A stretch of DNA of 64,000 nt from Io17-Chloro-G2 sp963663135. Lineage in GTDB: Bacteria; Chloroflexota; Dehalococcoidia; Lucifugimonadales; UBA3495. The DNA lies in the NCBI GenBank assembly GCA_963663135.2, contig CAXXRM010000005.1:1984001-2048000 (forward strand), given 5' to 3'. Position 1 is the stretch's first letter. Each line of letters opens with the position of its first letter. Under the pieces are notes generated by a model. That model was not told where the DNA came from. It saw only the letters and a program-made list of their open reading frames with translations, and did not search any database. A program made the position numbers and the translations under genes. Of the stretch, positions 44,231-53,508 are shown piece after piece.

Positions 44231-44989
44231 TCACCGGGCGTCGGCGTCAATTTTGGCCAGGAAAGCCCCGGCTCCCCGGGCCACCCAGGCGTTCCATGAG
44301 GTCATGACAAACTTAACCCCCTTGCCCAGGTAGTCGGATATGTTCTCGTCGTTGGCCAATGTTCCCGGCACGCGGCCCGCGGCGATTATCCGGGCAATGG
44401 ATTCGTCGATAGCCCGTTGCACGTCGGGATGGCCGGGATTCCCAATGTGCCCCATGGTCTGGGCCAGGTCTGAAGGCGCCACGAAGAAAACATCGATGTT
44501 ATCCACCTGAAGTATCTCGTCCAAGTTGCGCAGCGCCTCGGCTTCCTCCAGCAGGACCACCACCATAGTCTGATCGTTGGCCTGGTGGAAATAGTCGGCA
44601 ACACCGAAGGACTGACGGCCGCCGAACATTCCCCGGTATCCGATTGGGGCGTATTTGGCCGATTGGGCTGCCTTTTCCGCGGCTTCCTTGCTGTTGACGT
44701 GAGGAACCACGATACCCATAGAGCCGCGGTCCAGGGTGCGGGTAATCAGCCAGGGTTCGTTGGAAGTAACCCTGGTGATGGGAGTAACTCCCCACAGGTC
44801 GCAGGCCCGCGTCATGTCGCCCAACTGGTCCCAAGTCACCGACCCATGTTCCGTCTCAAGCCAGGCGGCATCGAATCCCATGGGGCCCAAGAAATCGATA
44901 ATGTCGCTGCTGGCCAGGCCGGATATAGTTGTGACAACTCCGCCCGACTTCAGCTTATCCTTTGCCTTATTGGGTCGTATTGAAGCCAC
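44231..44989 (-). CDS. HpcH/HpaI-family aldolase
   Basis: 252 residues. The TIM-barrel marks are FDAAWLETEHGSVTW with the catalytic His, VTSNEPWLITRTLDRGSMGIVVPHVN, and VVVLLEEAEALRNLDEILQV with the metal-binding Glu, then DVFFVAPSDLAQTMG with the metal-binding Asp. These class II aldolases cleave 2-keto-3-deoxy acids such as 4-hydroxy-2-oxoheptanedioate to pyruvate plus an aldehyde. The substrate cannot be read from sequence. No aromatic-degradation genes are adjacent. Confidence 0.92.
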   Translation of the reverse strand: MASIRPNKAKDKLKSGGVVTTISGLASSDIIDFLGPMGFDAAWLETEHGSVTWDQLGDMTRACDLWGVTPITRVTSNEPWLITRTLDRGSMGIVVPHVNSKEAAEKAAQSAKYAPIGYRGMFGGRQSFGVADYFHQANDQTMVVVLLEEAEALRNLDEILQVDNIDVFFVAPSDLAQTMGHIGNPGHPDVQRAIDESIARIIAAGRVPGTLANDENISDYLGKGVKFVMTSWNAWVARGAGAFLAKIDADAR

Positions 44990-45157
44990 GGGTTTCTCCT
45001 CGGTAGTCTGTGATTAGCCTAAATTGGGGCGCTAATTTCCAACTGCTGAAGCCCGGATCGGCGGTTTACGATTCACCAAATGCTTTCCTGCCGGAAGGTG
45101 ACTGTTTCGCTGTTGGATGCGCGCCGCCTAGCGGTTGGTCCGGACCGCCTTGAGTTA

Positions 45158-45212
45158 GAAATAAAAGCCGGTTGGGAGCGGCGGCGCAACGGTGGCCACG
45201 CCCCCAACCGGG
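45158..45212 (-). terminator. Terminator-like hairpin between the aldolase and BNR-protein genes
   Basis: CCGGTTGGG (45168-45176) pairs with CCCAACCGG (45203-45211). On the minus strand the stem is followed by CTTTTATTTC. It lies about 30 bp after the stop of the BNR-repeat gene. Confidence 0.6.
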
Positions 45213-45238
45213 CAGCTATCAGGGTCGGATGGTAGTTG

Positions 45239-46207
45239 CTAGTTGGGCATCCAGGCCACCGCCCGGACCTCGCCGAATTCCCGCTTCAACTTGTCCCACG
45301 TAGCGCCGCCATCATTGCTGGTGTAGACCTCACCGTACAAGGTGTTGGCCACGATGGTGTTAGGGTCTGCCGGATGAAAAGCGAAGTCCCAAATAGAAGA
45401 GTTGGGCTCCACCGGCAGAGGCATGCTCTGCCAAGACTCACCGCCATCGCTGGACCGTTGGATACCGCCGGTGCTTCCGTAAGCGCCGCTGCCGTTGGCC
45501 GCAAACACCACTTGGGGCTCATCCGGCTTCACCGCGACCCATCGACAATAGGCTAGGGGGAAATCCTCGGTTTTAACCATGGACCGCCAACTTTCTCCCA
45601 CGTCGCTGCTGGCGAAGACCTCGTGAGGCGTGCTTACCAACACGTTGCGAGGGTTACCTGGAGACACAGCAATTCCGTGGATATCGGGGTCGCTGACACC
45701 GTCTTCGACCCGGGTCCAAGAGTCGCCTCCATCCAGGCTTCGGTAAACGCCGTCGATTTCAACGCCCGCCCAAACGTTGCGGTGGTCAACCGGATCAACC
45801 ACCAGGGCGGTGATCCTGGGCACTCCGATAGAGCACTCCGTGGCCATTTCAACCGGCAACTTTTCCCAGTTTTTGCCCGCATCTTTGGACCGGAACACCA
45901 TTGGCGGCCGGGTGCCGGCGAAGATCGTATCGGGATCGGTCGGATCTATCGCTATGCTCCAAACGTGAAGGGAATTCATCGGAGAATCCAGGTGCTCCCA
46001 ACTCACTCCCTTGTCGTTGCTCACGTACACCCCGGTATTGGCGCCGGCGTAGATGACGCTTGGCTTGGTGGGATGCGCCGTCAGGGCCCGTACCTGGGCT
46101 TCGATCTGGAAGGGGTCCCGTACCATCGCCCAATGCTCTCCGCCATCGGGGCTCTGCCATATTCCCTGGCCCACGGTTCCGACACAAATGCTGATATCGT
46201 TAGCCAT
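45239..46207 (-). CDS. BNR/Asp-box beta-propeller protein
   Basis: 322 residues from ATG 46207, which follows a GGGAGG site; an upstream frame adds 57 unlike residues. Seven Asp-box motifs of S-x-D-x-G-x-x-W form are visible (SPDGGEHW, SNDKGVSW, SKDAGKNW, SLDGGDSW, SSDVGESW, SSDGGESW, SNDGGATW), about one per 45 residues, predicting a sialidase- or sortilin-type propeller. There is no signal peptide. Repeat units contain HPTKPSVIYAGANTGVYVS-type strands. Similar proteins are often annotated as glycosyl hydrolase or exo-alpha-sialidase, but the sialidase Arg triad is not evident, so a binding or scaffold role is likely. Confidence 0.85.
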   Translation of the reverse strand: MANDISICVGTVGQGIWQSPDGGEHWAMVRDPFQIEAQVRALTAHPTKPSVIYAGANTGVYVSNDKGVSWEHLDSPMNSLHVWSIAIDPTDPDTIFAGTRPPMVFRSKDAGKNWEKLPVEMATECSIGVPRITALVVDPVDHRNVWAGVEIDGVYRSLDGGDSWTRVEDGVSDPDIHGIAVSPGNPRNVLVSTPHEVFASSDVGESWRSMVKTEDFPLAYCRWVAVKPDEPQVVFAANGSGAYGSTGGIQRSSDGGESWQSMPLPVEPNSSIWDFAFHPADPNTIVANTLYGEVYTSNDGGATWDKLKREFGEVRAVAWMPN

Positions 46208-46423
46208 ATACTTTTCCTCCCTCAGAGGTTGAGTTTCCAAAATCCCAAAAGTCAGTGAGGTGACCTTGATTCCCGCACCATCATAAACGCAGCAGGAGGG
46301 TTTTGCCAGAGCCGGTCCGATGGGCAGTGGTGGCCGGTTAGCGGGAGCCGCACGGCCAAGCGCCGGCAGACGTAGCAAAAGTTTTTCTCAAGCCAGTTGC
46401 TTGGCCGGGGATCTCGACCAGAA

Positions 46424-46939
46424 TCAGCTGGCTGAGTCCAACAAATTGCACGGTTTCTGTGGGAACATCCGGCTGCGTTTGGCCCGTTCCTCGATAGTCG
46501 CCTTCAATTCTGCCATGTGCTCCACCATTGTCCGGTGGAGCATACGACGCACTACCAACCGGGCCACGAGCCAGCCAAGGATCCAACCCGAGAGTCCAAA
46601 CTCGCTCCGGTACGTCAGACGGGTACAACCGCCCTCTTCTTCAAGGTCGAACCGGTCGTGAAGCATGGAAAGCGGTCCTTCGACCCCCTCGAAAAATATG
46701 GCGGCGGGCTCCTGGGTAGTCACCCACTCAACCGTGCGGTAGACGCGCCGCCGTCCGGTCAAGCTGATTCCCGGCGTGTGGAATTCGACCAGCAGCCGGT
46801 CCTCGTCCCGCTGGAGCACCTTGGAGTTAGCCTGGTTCTGCCCGCCCGCACCGAATGCGGTTAGGACCTGGAACGCCAGCCTCCGGTCGGCGTGGATATG
46901 TACAGATACCTGGCGAGCGCGGACCGGAATCACGTCCAC
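46424..46939 (-). CDS. SRPBCC-family (START-like) protein
   Basis: 171 residues. The polyketide cyclase/START-like pattern is clear: VSVHIHADRRLAFQVLTAFG at the start, TVEWVTTQEPAAIFFEGVEGPLSMLHDRFDLEEEGGCTRLTYRSEF in the middle, and a long C-terminal helix (MVEHMAELKATIEERAKR) closing the pocket. Such proteins bind hydrophobic ligands. A possible hydrophobic patch (ILGWLVARLVVRRML) precedes the helix. The start codon is the first available ATG. Function unknown. Confidence 0.82.
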   Translation of the reverse strand: MDVIPVRARQVSVHIHADRRLAFQVLTAFGAGGQNQANSKVLQRDEDRLLVEFHTPGISLTGRRRVYRTVEWVTTQEPAAIFFEGVEGPLSMLHDRFDLEEEGGCTRLTYRSEFGLSGWILGWLVARLVVRRMLHRTMVEHMAELKATIEERAKRSRMFPQKPCNLLDSAS

Positions 46940-47118
46940 GGAACAGTCTCCATCGTTAATTCGGCAGTTATGGGGATAACGGAACCGTGGAAACCTCGCC
47001 CGAGGTTACGAAACCGCCGCGCTGGGGATGAGTTGCGCCGGCCGGCCCCGGGGCCAAATGGTAGGGGCGCGGTAAACCGCGCCCCCGCCGAGTCTCTCCC
47101 ATTTGCCCGAAAGCCGGA

Positions 47119-49452
47119 CTATTTGCCCTTGCCGTCCCCGTTTTCCCAAAGCGCTTCCAGGATGCTGCCGGGGGACATGGGAAGCTTGTGCATTCTGATC
47201 CCGATAGCGTCGTAGATGGCGTTGGCGATGGCCGCCATCGGCGGAACTATGGAGACCTCACCGACCCCGCGGACTCCGAATGGATGGGCGGGGTTGGCAA
47301 CTTCGACGATAGTGGTGTCGATCATGGGCAGGTCCAGGCTGGTGGGCATGCGATAGTCCAAGAAGCTCGAATTGACCATCTCGCTGTTATCGTTGAAGAA
47401 GTACTCTTCATTCAACGCCCAGCCGATGCCCTGGACCGCTCCGCCTTGCATCTGGCCTTCCACGTAGCTGGGATGGACTGCTTTTCCGGCGTCCTGCAGA
47501 GCAGTATAACGGAGAATGTCCACCTTGCCAGTCTCGCAGTCAACTTCTAGGTCCACCAGGTGGACGGCGAACGCGGGGCCGGCTCCCCGAGGATCGACGT
47601 TGGCCCGGCCTACTATCGGTCCGCCGGTGCCGTTGAGTCGGGCCGCCAGTTGTTTGAAGGTCATGCGCAACTCAGGGTCTGACTTGTGGGAAATAACGCC
47701 ATCCTGGTATTCGACGTCATCTGCGGAAACGTCCCAGATAGTTGCGGCCCTCTGCACCATTTGACGCTTCACGTCCAGGGCGGCCTCGTAGCAGGCCCAA
47801 CCGGTCTTGAAAGCCACGCCGCTGCCCCCGGTCACCGAGGTGAAACCAACAGAGTCAGTGTCGCCCACCTGCGGCTTAACGTCCTCCGCGGCAATCCCGA
47901 GCACCTCAGCCAGTTGCATGGCCACCGCGGCCCGGCTGCCTCCGATGTCCGGTGAGCCCTCAACCAGGCTGACAGTGCCGTCGGAGATTACGCTGGCAGT
48001 AGCCGAGGAAGGGCCGGTGCCGTTGAACCAGAATCCGGCGGCGGCGCCCCGCCCCACCAGGGTCCCACTGTGGCCTTTGGTCAGCGGTTGGGAATAATGT
48101 TCGTGGTCCTTAGCCGCTTGGACCGTCTCCAAAAAGCCGATACGTGGGAACACGGGCCCGGGGATTCTCCGGGTACCTTCCTTGGAGCCGTTGATCAGAC
48201 GAAACTCCAAGGGGTCTATCCCCAGTTGTTCGGCAACTTCGTCCATCACCGTCTCTGCGGCGAACGCTGCCGCCGGTGCACCTGGGGCCCGATAAGCGGC
48301 GGTCTTGGGCTTGTTTAGGACGACGTCATACCCTTCAATCCGCCCGTTTTCGATGTCGTAGGGGCCCAGCATGCACTGGACTCCGGGATTAACCGGCGAG
48401 CCCGGGAACGCTCCCGCCTCGTAGATCAGGGTGGCGTCAGCGGCGGTGATCCGTCCGGCCTTGTTGGCGCCAACCTTGAACCGGATGTAGGTGCCGGAGG
48501 TGGGGCCGGTGCCTTCAAAGACCTCGGCCCGGCTCATGGAAACTTTCACTGGCTTCCCGGTCTTCCGAGACAACATCAGGGCCACCGGCTCCAGGTATAC
48601 CAACGTCTTGCCGCCGAATCCGCCGCCGATTTCCATTGGGATGACCTTGATGCTGGAAACCGGGATGCCCAGTATGTTGGCGGACTGGTCGCGGATGTTG
48701 AAGTGTCCCTGGCTGCTGCACCAGATGGTCGCCTTGCCGTCGGGGTTCCAAAGAGCTGTGGCAGAGTGAGGTTCGATGTAGCCCTGGTGCACCGTTGCGG
48801 TCCGGTATTCTCGCTCTACGACTACGTCTGCTTCTTGGAACCCTTTCTCGAGGTCGCCGACTTCGAATACAAAACGGTTGGCAACGTTGGTGCTGACATT
48901 ATCATCATCGTCAGAGCGCAATCCACCGGCTCGAACTGAAGGACTGACTGCGTTCGCCAGTCTTTCGTGCAGCACCGGAGCATCGTCTTTCATGGCGTCC
49001 AGCACGTCCACGACCGCGGGCAGCACTTCATAGTCCACGTCGATCAACGCCAGAGCCAGTTCCGCAATGCTGGAGTTTTCGGCCGCCACTCCGGCAACCG
49101 CGTGCCCCTTGTACAACACTTTGTCGGCCGCCAGGCAGTTGTTGCTAAGAAATCTGGGATTGCTCATTGCGCCTTCCCCGATGTCCGCCAACCTGCCGCC
49201 ATGTTGAGAGAAATCGGCAGAGGTGACCACCGCCTTCACTCCGGGAAGCGCCAGGGCGCGGCTGGCATCGATGGACTTGATCCGGGCATGGGCATGAGGA
49301 CTGCGTAAAATCTTGCCGAAAAGCAACCCCGGCAATTGGATATCGGCTCCGTATTGAGCCCGGCCGGTGACCTTATCGGCCCCGTCGTGTCGGATGGGCC
49401 GGGTGCCCACCACGTTGAAATGCTCAGTTGCCAGAACTGTGTTGGAAGCCAT
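47119..49452 (-). CDS. Xanthine dehydrogenase-family molybdenum-binding large subunit
   Basis: 777 residues from ATG 49452, which follows GGAGG; 19 upstream codons are unlikely. It starts with the GTRPIRHDGADKVTGRAQYGADI hammerhead block, followed by GGGFGGK (moco region), AYRAPGAPAAAFAAETVMDEVAEQLGIDPLEFR, and the C-terminal GVRGVGEVSIVPP whose Glu is the catalytic base. It would hydroxylate an aldehyde or N-heterocycle. The [2Fe-2S] and FAD subunit genes normally next to it are absent from both sides, so electron transfer must use subunits encoded elsewhere. It depends on molybdopterin made by moaD-moaE. Confidence 0.92.
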   Translation of the reverse strand: MASNTVLATEHFNVVGTRPIRHDGADKVTGRAQYGADIQLPGLLFGKILRSPHAHARIKSIDASRALALPGVKAVVTSADFSQHGGRLADIGEGAMSNPRFLSNNCLAADKVLYKGHAVAGVAAENSSIAELALALIDVDYEVLPAVVDVLDAMKDDAPVLHERLANAVSPSVRAGGLRSDDDDNVSTNVANRFVFEVGDLEKGFQEADVVVEREYRTATVHQGYIEPHSATALWNPDGKATIWCSSQGHFNIRDQSANILGIPVSSIKVIPMEIGGGFGGKTLVYLEPVALMLSRKTGKPVKVSMSRAEVFEGTGPTSGTYIRFKVGANKAGRITAADATLIYEAGAFPGSPVNPGVQCMLGPYDIENGRIEGYDVVLNKPKTAAYRAPGAPAAAFAAETVMDEVAEQLGIDPLEFRLINGSKEGTRRIPGPVFPRIGFLETVQAAKDHEHYSQPLTKGHSGTLVGRGAAAGFWFNGTGPSSATASVISDGTVSLVEGSPDIGGSRAAVAMQLAEVLGIAAEDVKPQVGDTDSVGFTSVTGGSGVAFKTGWACYEAALDVKRQMVQRAATIWDVSADDVEYQDGVISHKSDPELRMTFKQLAARLNGTGGPIVGRANVDPRGAGPAFAVHLVDLEVDCETGKVDILRYTALQDAGKAVHPSYVEGQMQGGAVQGIGWALNEEYFFNDNSEMVNSSFLDYRMPTSLDLPMIDTTIVEVANPAHPFGVRGVGEVSIVPPMAAIANAIYDAIGIRMHKLPMSPGSILEALWENGDGKGK

Positions 49453-49565
49453 CGCCCTTAAACCTCCGTAAATGATGCGCCCATCAATCGACTCAGGCCA
49501 CTCGGGCATTCACCGAGCAATAATGCGGGCGCTGCCGAGATTTTAACACGGTTAATGGTTCCGTT

Positions 49566-49648
49566 CTATTCGCCACGGAGGGCACCGAGGACGCAGAGAC
49601 TTTCAGGCAAATAAAAAATTGAGGCTCCGTGCCCTCTGTAGCGAATAG
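49566..49648. repeat. Inverted repeat with 20-bp arms (18 of 20 paired)
   Basis: The left arm (49566-49585) and right arm (49629-49648) match as complements with two mismatches and enclose 43 bp. The left part contains CACGGAGGGCACCGAGGACG, which resembles a GAGG-rich dispersed repeat seen again at 57288-57316. It lies between the divergent hydroxylase and hydrolase genes. Confidence 0.8.
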
Positions 49649-49772
49649 GGCTCTGGATTCCCGTTGCGAACGAACCTATAATCATCCAGGTTACCCTGCC
49701 TGGACGCCCAGCAAACTGGAATCGCCTGGCCCGTGTCGCGGCAGTGTTCCTGATTGGATTTCGAGGTGAACG

Positions 49773-50579
49773 ATGCCCATTGCTAAAGTCTCCGGCGGTG
49801 AACTTTACTACGAGGAGTCGGGGAGCGGGGAGCCGGTGGTCCTGTCCGCGGGCGGCTTGCAGGGAAACCTGGACAGCTACTCCGAGGTAGTCGGGGCTCT
49901 GGCCGGGTCTTTTCGCGTAATCACCTACGACCGTCGTTTCGGGAGGCAATCCAACAGTCCCCTGGTGGTGCAAACCTGGGACATGGTCTGCCAGGATGTC
50001 TTTGACCTGATGGACTCGCTGAACATTGACCAGGCCTTCTTGGGAGGAGGTTCCTTCGGGGCAGCGATTTCCTTTGGCTGCGCCTCCAGAAATCCAGAGC
50101 GGATCAAGGCAATCTTCCCTTCCAACATTGCGGGCGGGACCATTTGCGACGCTTATCTGGCGGGCAAGCTGTTCCACAGCCTGGACACGGGCATGAACCG
50201 GGGAATCAAGGCGGTCATTGACGCTTTCGACCCGGACGACCGGTTTTCGCCATTCAGCCCGGAGCGAGCCCAACATGACCCCGAATACCGGAGCAACCTC
50301 GAAGCCATGCGTTCCGAGGAATTCGCCCAGGTCATGCGGGACACCATCTACGCCCTATTTGACGGCTCATACGTCAGCCTGGGGATGACCGCAGAAGCTC
50401 TGAAGGGAATCCGGACACCCGCGATCATCATGCCCGGTTCCAACGACATCCATCCCCGGCCATTGGCTGAGCGGGTCCACCGGTTGGTTCCCAACAGCCA
50501 ATGGGGAGAAACGCCGCCTCACGGTGAAGCACCCCAGCAATATACGCAACGGGTTTTGGAGTTCCTATCCCAGTTTTAA
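49773..50579 (+). CDS. Alpha/beta hydrolase
   Basis: 268 residues. The nucleophile elbow is GGGSFGA (Ser94), slightly off the G-x-S-x-G standard, because position -1 is Gly. The acid is likely in IIMPGSNDIHP and the His in ETPPHGEAP near the C-terminus. The oxyanion region SAGGLQGN replaces the usual HG motif. It has a GGTGAACG upstream site. It is followed 84 bp later by the luciferase-like monooxygenase, likely in one transcript. Substrate unknown. Confidence 0.83.
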   Translation: MPIAKVSGGELYYEESGSGEPVVLSAGGLQGNLDSYSEVVGALAGSFRVITYDRRFGRQSNSPLVVQTWDMVCQDVFDLMDSLNIDQAFLGGGSFGAAISFGCASRNPERIKAIFPSNIAGGTICDAYLAGKLFHSLDTGMNRGIKAVIDAFDPDDRFSPFSPERAQHDPEYRSNLEAMRSEEFAQVMRDTIYALFDGSYVSLGMTAEALKGIRTPAIIMPGSNDIHPRPLAERVHRLVPNSQWGETPPHGEAPQQYTQRVLEFLSQF

Positions 50580-50663
50580 GGCCATTTTCAAGGGTTGAGG
50601 CGCCGCGGAGGGTTTCACAGCGTTAAATTTAACGTTGTGGAGCCAGGCGGCCCGGAGGAAGGC

Positions 50664-51590
50664 ATGCCCACCAACGCAAACATCGGTATTCTAGTGCCCG
50701 GCAGTTATGAAGGGCCACCGCCCAAGATGGACGAATTCGCCAGGTTCTTCCGCTCCGCCGAGGAGTTGGGGTTCGAGTCCGTCTGGGTCACCGACCGGAT
50801 TTTTCATCGCATCAATATCCTGGATCCCTTTACGCTGCTGGCCTGCGCCGCGGCATCAACTTCAACTATCCGCCTGGGAACCGCCGTCATTCTGTTCGCG
50901 CTCCGGCACCCGGCGCTGGTGGCCAAGACCGCGGCGACTTTGGACTACATGTCCGGGGGACGCCTCACGTTGGGCATATCCCTGGGGGGACGGGATGAGG
51001 AGTTCCAGTCTTTGGGCGTGGATGTCAGCCGCCGGGTCGGCCGGTTCAGCGAAGGGTTGCGGATAATGCGGCGGCTATGGGAGGAAAATGAGGTCACGTT
51101 CCACGGACGTTATTACGACCTGGACGCCGTTACCGTCCGCCCAGGGCCGGCAGCGGACCGGTCAATACCGATTATTCTGGGAGGTCGGGCAGACACCCTT
51201 CTGAGAAGGAGCGCCCGAAACGCCGACGGGTGGGTGGCGGGCAGCACCGGCGATTCCGAGTCCTTCGCTCAGGCTTGGCAGACAGTAAAGGGCCATGGCG
51301 AGGCGGCAGGGAAAAGCCCGGACTCACTGGAATCGGGGAAATTGATTTACATTGCGGCCGGGCCCGACGAGGAGAAGTGTAAGGCCGACCTGCGGGCATC
51401 CCTTCACCCGTACTACGGGCCCGGGTACGACGTTGGCGAACATTGCGCCTTGGGATCACCCGACCGGTGCGCCGCCAAGATTCAGCCTTTCATCGACGCC
51501 GGCGCCAAGACCATCATGTTGGGCCCCTGTGACACCAATGTGGACCAAATCCAAATGATCGCGGAGGAAGTGGTTCCCCTGCTAGGCTAA
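50664..51590 (+). CDS. LLM-class (luciferase-like) flavin-dependent monooxygenase
   Basis: 308 residues from ATG 50664, selected for its CGGAGGAA site; the frame is open from 50595. The fold markers are NIGILVPGS, EELGFESVWVTDRIF, AASTSTIRLGTAVILFALRHPALVAKTAATLDYMSGGRL and PIILGGRADTLLRRSARNADGWV. These place it among F420- or FMNH2-dependent TIM-barrel monooxygenases and dehydrogenases. The cofactor cannot be told from sequence alone. Enzymes of this type are expanded in SAR202 and related Chloroflexota, where they are proposed to act on recalcitrant organic matter. Confidence 0.9.
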   Translation: MPTNANIGILVPGSYEGPPPKMDEFARFFRSAEELGFESVWVTDRIFHRINILDPFTLLACAAASTSTIRLGTAVILFALRHPALVAKTAATLDYMSGGRLTLGISLGGRDEEFQSLGVDVSRRVGRFSEGLRIMRRLWEENEVTFHGRYYDLDAVTVRPGPAADRSIPIILGGRADTLLRRSARNADGWVAGSTGDSESFAQAWQTVKGHGEAAGKSPDSLESGKLIYIAAGPDEEKCKADLRASLHPYYGPGYDVGEHCALGSPDRCAAKIQPFIDAGAKTIMLGPCDTNVDQIQMIAEEVVPLLG

Positions 51591-51634
51591 GCGGACGGCG
51601 GAGTAATCCGATGGAGCCAACGCGGTCTTGCGAT

Positions 51635-52396
51635 TCACAGGGTTGGTTCGGCCGCGGTCAGAGTGGCTGGAATCCAATCCCGCAACAAGGCTTCCAGTTC
51701 GTCCCGGCGCTCTTCGAGGCGGTGCTCCGCCCCTTCCAAGAGGACCAGTTTTTTCGGCTCTTGGGCCATGTCGTGGATTCTCACGGCGCAGCTAAAAGGG
51801 AGACGGGTGTCGGCCGTCCCGTGGGCCAACAAAATCGGCCGGGGTGAGATTCCTCCGGCGCCGTCTGCTCCATAGGTCTGGGGCGAAAGCGAAACCACCC
51901 CGGAAATCGTAGGACTGGCCGCCGCGGCGGCGATAACCACTGCGCCTCCGAAAGAATGTCCGACCACTACGACGGGACCGCAACCCAGGCCATGCAGGCC
52001 GGCCACACCTACCAAAAGGTCCAAGACGCACTCGTCCAAAAGGTTTGGCAGACGGTAGTCCAATCGCAGCGACGTTATCCCATCGCCTCTAAACTCCTCG
52101 GCCAGTCGCTCGTAAGACCCCGGCCCAGGGCCGCCAAAGCCTCCACGGGCGCCGCAGACCCAAACCACTCCGCCGAGGGTTTCAGAGGAGGTTTCCGGGG
52201 ACGATTGACCAACGCCCCGGGCGGCGCGGTGCAGGATGCCCTGGATGTCCCCACGGCTGGTGCGGAACAGTATCCCTTCACCCAAAGCCCCTTCCGGTGG
52301 GGGCCCCGCCAGGATTTCCCGCACCGCCATGGACATTTCGGTGGGAGCCGAATCATCTCCCACAGGACCGTTTCCCACAGGATCGTTGGAAGTCAT
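51635..52396 (-). CDS. Alpha/beta hydrolase (dienelactone/DUF-type)
   Basis: 253 residues. A polar 22-residue N-terminus precedes the domain. The nucleophile elbow is GHSFGGAVV (Ser148), the acid is in LLAHGTADTRLPF, and the His in LLEGAEHRLEE. It resembles short KANL3/dienelactone-type hydrolases that act as esterases. No signal peptide is seen. It faces the luciferase-like gene convergently. Confidence 0.85.
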   Translation of the reverse strand: MTSNDPVGNGPVGDDSAPTEMSMAVREILAGPPPEGALGEGILFRTSRGDIQGILHRAARGVGQSSPETSSETLGGVVWVCGARGGFGGPGPGSYERLAEEFRGDGITSLRLDYRLPNLLDECVLDLLVGVAGLHGLGCGPVVVVGHSFGGAVVIAAAAASPTISGVVSLSPQTYGADGAGGISPRPILLAHGTADTRLPFSCAVRIHDMAQEPKKLVLLEGAEHRLEERRDELEALLRDWIPATLTAAEPTL

Positions 52397-52502
52397 TGTC
52401 TTCCCATTGCGGCATTAAACACGCCGCCCTCGGGTTTCATTGCCTGAATTCCCGGTCCGAACTCGGGAACAGTCCGCGGCGGTCCGCCTAACCGAGGAAC
52501 TT

Positions 52503-53342
52503 CTAGCCGAGGAAATGGCGCATGGCCGCGATGGTATCTTCGGGGTTGTCTTCAAAAACCATGTGCCCGGCGCGTTGGACTCCCGTCAAATGCCCGTCAG
52601 GCAATTCCTTAAGCATTCTTTGGGCCGTGTCGGCAGCGAGTACGTCAGTTTCGGCGCCGCGAATGACCAGGGTGGGACAGGTGATTTTGGGCAACTCCGG
52701 CCACAGGTCCATCTGGGGAGCGCTGCCTCCCCGCCGCCTTGCCTCTCTTATTTCCGAATCATACCGCCAACCGAATTTGCCGTTAGGCAACTGCCGGCTC
52801 GCGTACTGGACGCGGCGGCGGATGACTGATTCTGAGGCGAAGCGGTTCTGCCCGTTCACCAGTTGGAACATTTCCTCAAAGGAATCGAACTCATCGGGCG
52901 CGCTAACCAGTTCTTGCGTGATCCTTTGGCTGCCCCTGGGGTCCATGTCCGGACCTACGTCCACCGCCACCAACTTTTGGAGTTGGGCAGCATGCCGGCT
53001 GGCAAAAACCAGGCTGTTGCGGCCGCCCATTGAGTGTCCCACCAGGACAAAAGAGTCCAGCCCTAAGGCTGCGCAAAATCCTTCAAGGTCTGCCACGTAG
53101 GCGTCAGTCGTGTAGTTGCCGTCCTTAGCCCAGTCGGTCTCTCCCCGGCCCCGTTGGTCAACGGCCAGAACATGGAATTCCTGGCAGAAAGCGGCGGAAA
53201 CGTCGTCCCAGGAATGCCCATGACCCCTGAGCCCATGAAGCAGGACCATGGTGGTCGCAGTCGGATTGCCCCAATCGAGGTAGTGGATATTCAGGCCATT
53301 GGCGGTGACCGTTTTGTCCTGAGGCTTAACTTCGGTGGTCAT
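52503..53342 (-). CDS. Alpha/beta hydrolase
   Basis: 279 residues from ATG 53342, next to a strong GGGAGGAGGG site; an upstream extension of 33 residues is unlikely. LLHGLRGHGHSWDDV is the oxyanion region. The nucleophile elbow GHSMGGRNS has Ser104, the acid is Asp in VIRGAETDVL, and the His is in QRAGHMVFEDNP. The whole family pattern is that of C-C hydrolase/epoxide-hydrolase-like enzymes. The gene lies 106 bp from the previous hydrolase; together with those at 49773 and 26057 the window contains five genes of this fold, counting the broken one. Confidence 0.88.
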   Translation of the reverse strand: MTTEVKPQDKTVTANGLNIHYLDWGNPTATTMVLLHGLRGHGHSWDDVSAAFCQEFHVLAVDQRGRGETDWAKDGNYTTDAYVADLEGFCAALGLDSFVLVGHSMGGRNSLVFASRHAAQLQKLVAVDVGPDMDPRGSQRITQELVSAPDEFDSFEEMFQLVNGQNRFASESVIRRRVQYASRQLPNGKFGWRYDSEIREARRRGGSAPQMDLWPELPKITCPTLVIRGAETDVLAADTAQRMLKELPDGHLTGVQRAGHMVFEDNPEDTIAAMRHFLG

Positions 53343-53508
53343 CGACCCTCCTCCCGGTGTTTTTTGACAAAATTCAGCGTGGATTGGACTGGGAACGCCG
53401 TCCCAGTTTAGCACACCAAGTCGCAACGCCAACGCAGGCACACGGCTCGTGCGACGGCGCCCCCCGGCGCTTGACCGGCATTTTTAAATTCTAGCCGAGA
53501 CCATTTTT

